Origin: Pseudomonas sp. dw_358
Lineage (GTDB): Bacteria; Pseudomonadota; Gammaproteobacteria; Pseudomonadales; Pseudomonadaceae
DNA length: 64,000 nt
Assembly: GCF_018449655.1 (NCBI RefSeq)
Contig: NZ_JAAVUX010000014.1
Location: forward strand, 1 to 64,000
Direction of reading: 5' to 3'
Part shown: positions 63,965 to 64,000 of the stretch, piece by piece
Layout of the letters: each line of letters opens with the position of its first letter
Numbering within the stretch: the first letter of the stretch is position 1
Position numbers and translations under genes: made by a program
Notes under the pieces: model-generated
What the model was told of the DNA's origin: nothing
Database searches by the model: none
What the model saw: the letters and a program-made list of their open reading frames with translations, nothing else

Positions 63965-64000
63965 GTGCGCCCTTGGAAACCGAAGCCATCATTATCGGCG
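63961..64000 (+). CDS. Start of an FAD-dependent oxidoreductase (HcnC-like), cut by the window end
   Basis: ATG overlaps the preceding TGA. The 13 visible codons read MSAPLETEAIIIG, which enter a dinucleotide-binding strand as at the start of DAO-family subunits. In HcnABC/opine oxidase operons this third gene is the catalytic amine-oxidising subunit. Identity is inferred from context plus these few residues. Confidence 0.6.
   Translation, partial: MSAPLETEAIIIG

Noticed and set aside
1..64000. tRNA, rRNA, transposase, integrase or phage genes
   Set aside because: None was recognised on either strand when reading the window.

Overview
The window is high-GC, densely coding DNA of a fluorescent-group Pseudomonas. 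This is inferred from the methionine/sulfone sulfur genes msuE, msuC and sfnR, a REP-like intergenic element, OprB-type porin, PucR, LysR and IclR regulators, several polyamine-type ABC importers, and the absence of rRNA, tRNA, phage or IS genes. No strain or species is assigned. Much of the window looks like accessory metabolism: small catabolic operons, each beside its own transporter and regulator.

Layout. 1-165 is the end of an intergenic repeat that recurs near 55.7 kb. 0.2-4.3 kb: a LysR regulator diverges from an SDR / shikimate-dehydrogenase-like / MHS-transporter operon across a perfect 10+10 bp palindrome. 4.3-7.9 kb: housekeeping and stress genes (DUF2252, FUSC, GST, DoxX). 8.1-13.6 kb: one 1829-residue sensor joining a degenerate Ser/Thr kinase domain, an AAA ATPase, GAF, PAS and a histidine kinase. 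13.8-23.6 kb: ArsB-like permease, dienelactone hydrolase, two diguanylate cyclases flanking a chemoreceptor, Dps, GST and a PfkB sugar kinase. 23.9-26.9 kb: two tandem paralogous sugar porters.

27.0-38.1 kb is an organosulfur region. msuE-msuC-sfnR lies behind a sigma-54 promoter. A remnant of sfnG (internal deletion plus frameshift) and a divergent flavin monooxygenase followed by a full ABC importer share a second promoter region. Both regions carry the same inverted repeat (CTGTTG-N6-CAACA), placed 82-85 bp from the -24 element at msuE and sfnG; this is a candidate SfnR site. The divergent monooxygenase and importer are therefore candidate members of the sulfur-starvation regulon.

38.0-44.1 kb: a PucR regulator and a periplasmic molybdenum hydroxylase with its 2Fe-2S subunit and triheme cytochrome. 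44.4-54.7 kb: an unassigned catabolic island. It has an ABC importer whose binding protein lies about 6 kb away on the other strand, a DAO-family flavoenzyme overlapping a HAD enzyme, a LysR regulator, an aldehyde dehydrogenase and a GMC alcohol oxidoreductase. 54.7-55.8 kb is gene-free and holds a nested inverted repeat with a 291 bp palindrome and a 12 bp GATC-containing tandem array. 55.8-58.5 kb: LysR and an OprB porin. 58.6-64.0 kb: IclR diverging from a translationally coupled operon of ABC importer plus a three-part HcnABC/opine-oxidase-like dehydrogenase, cut by the window end.

The most notable observations are the sulfur regulon with its shared box and damaged sfnG, the kinase-dead-looking sensor, the nested palindromic repeat, and the two orphan amine/opine-like catabolic clusters. 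All functions are read from sequence motifs and recalled family knowledge; no database search was run.
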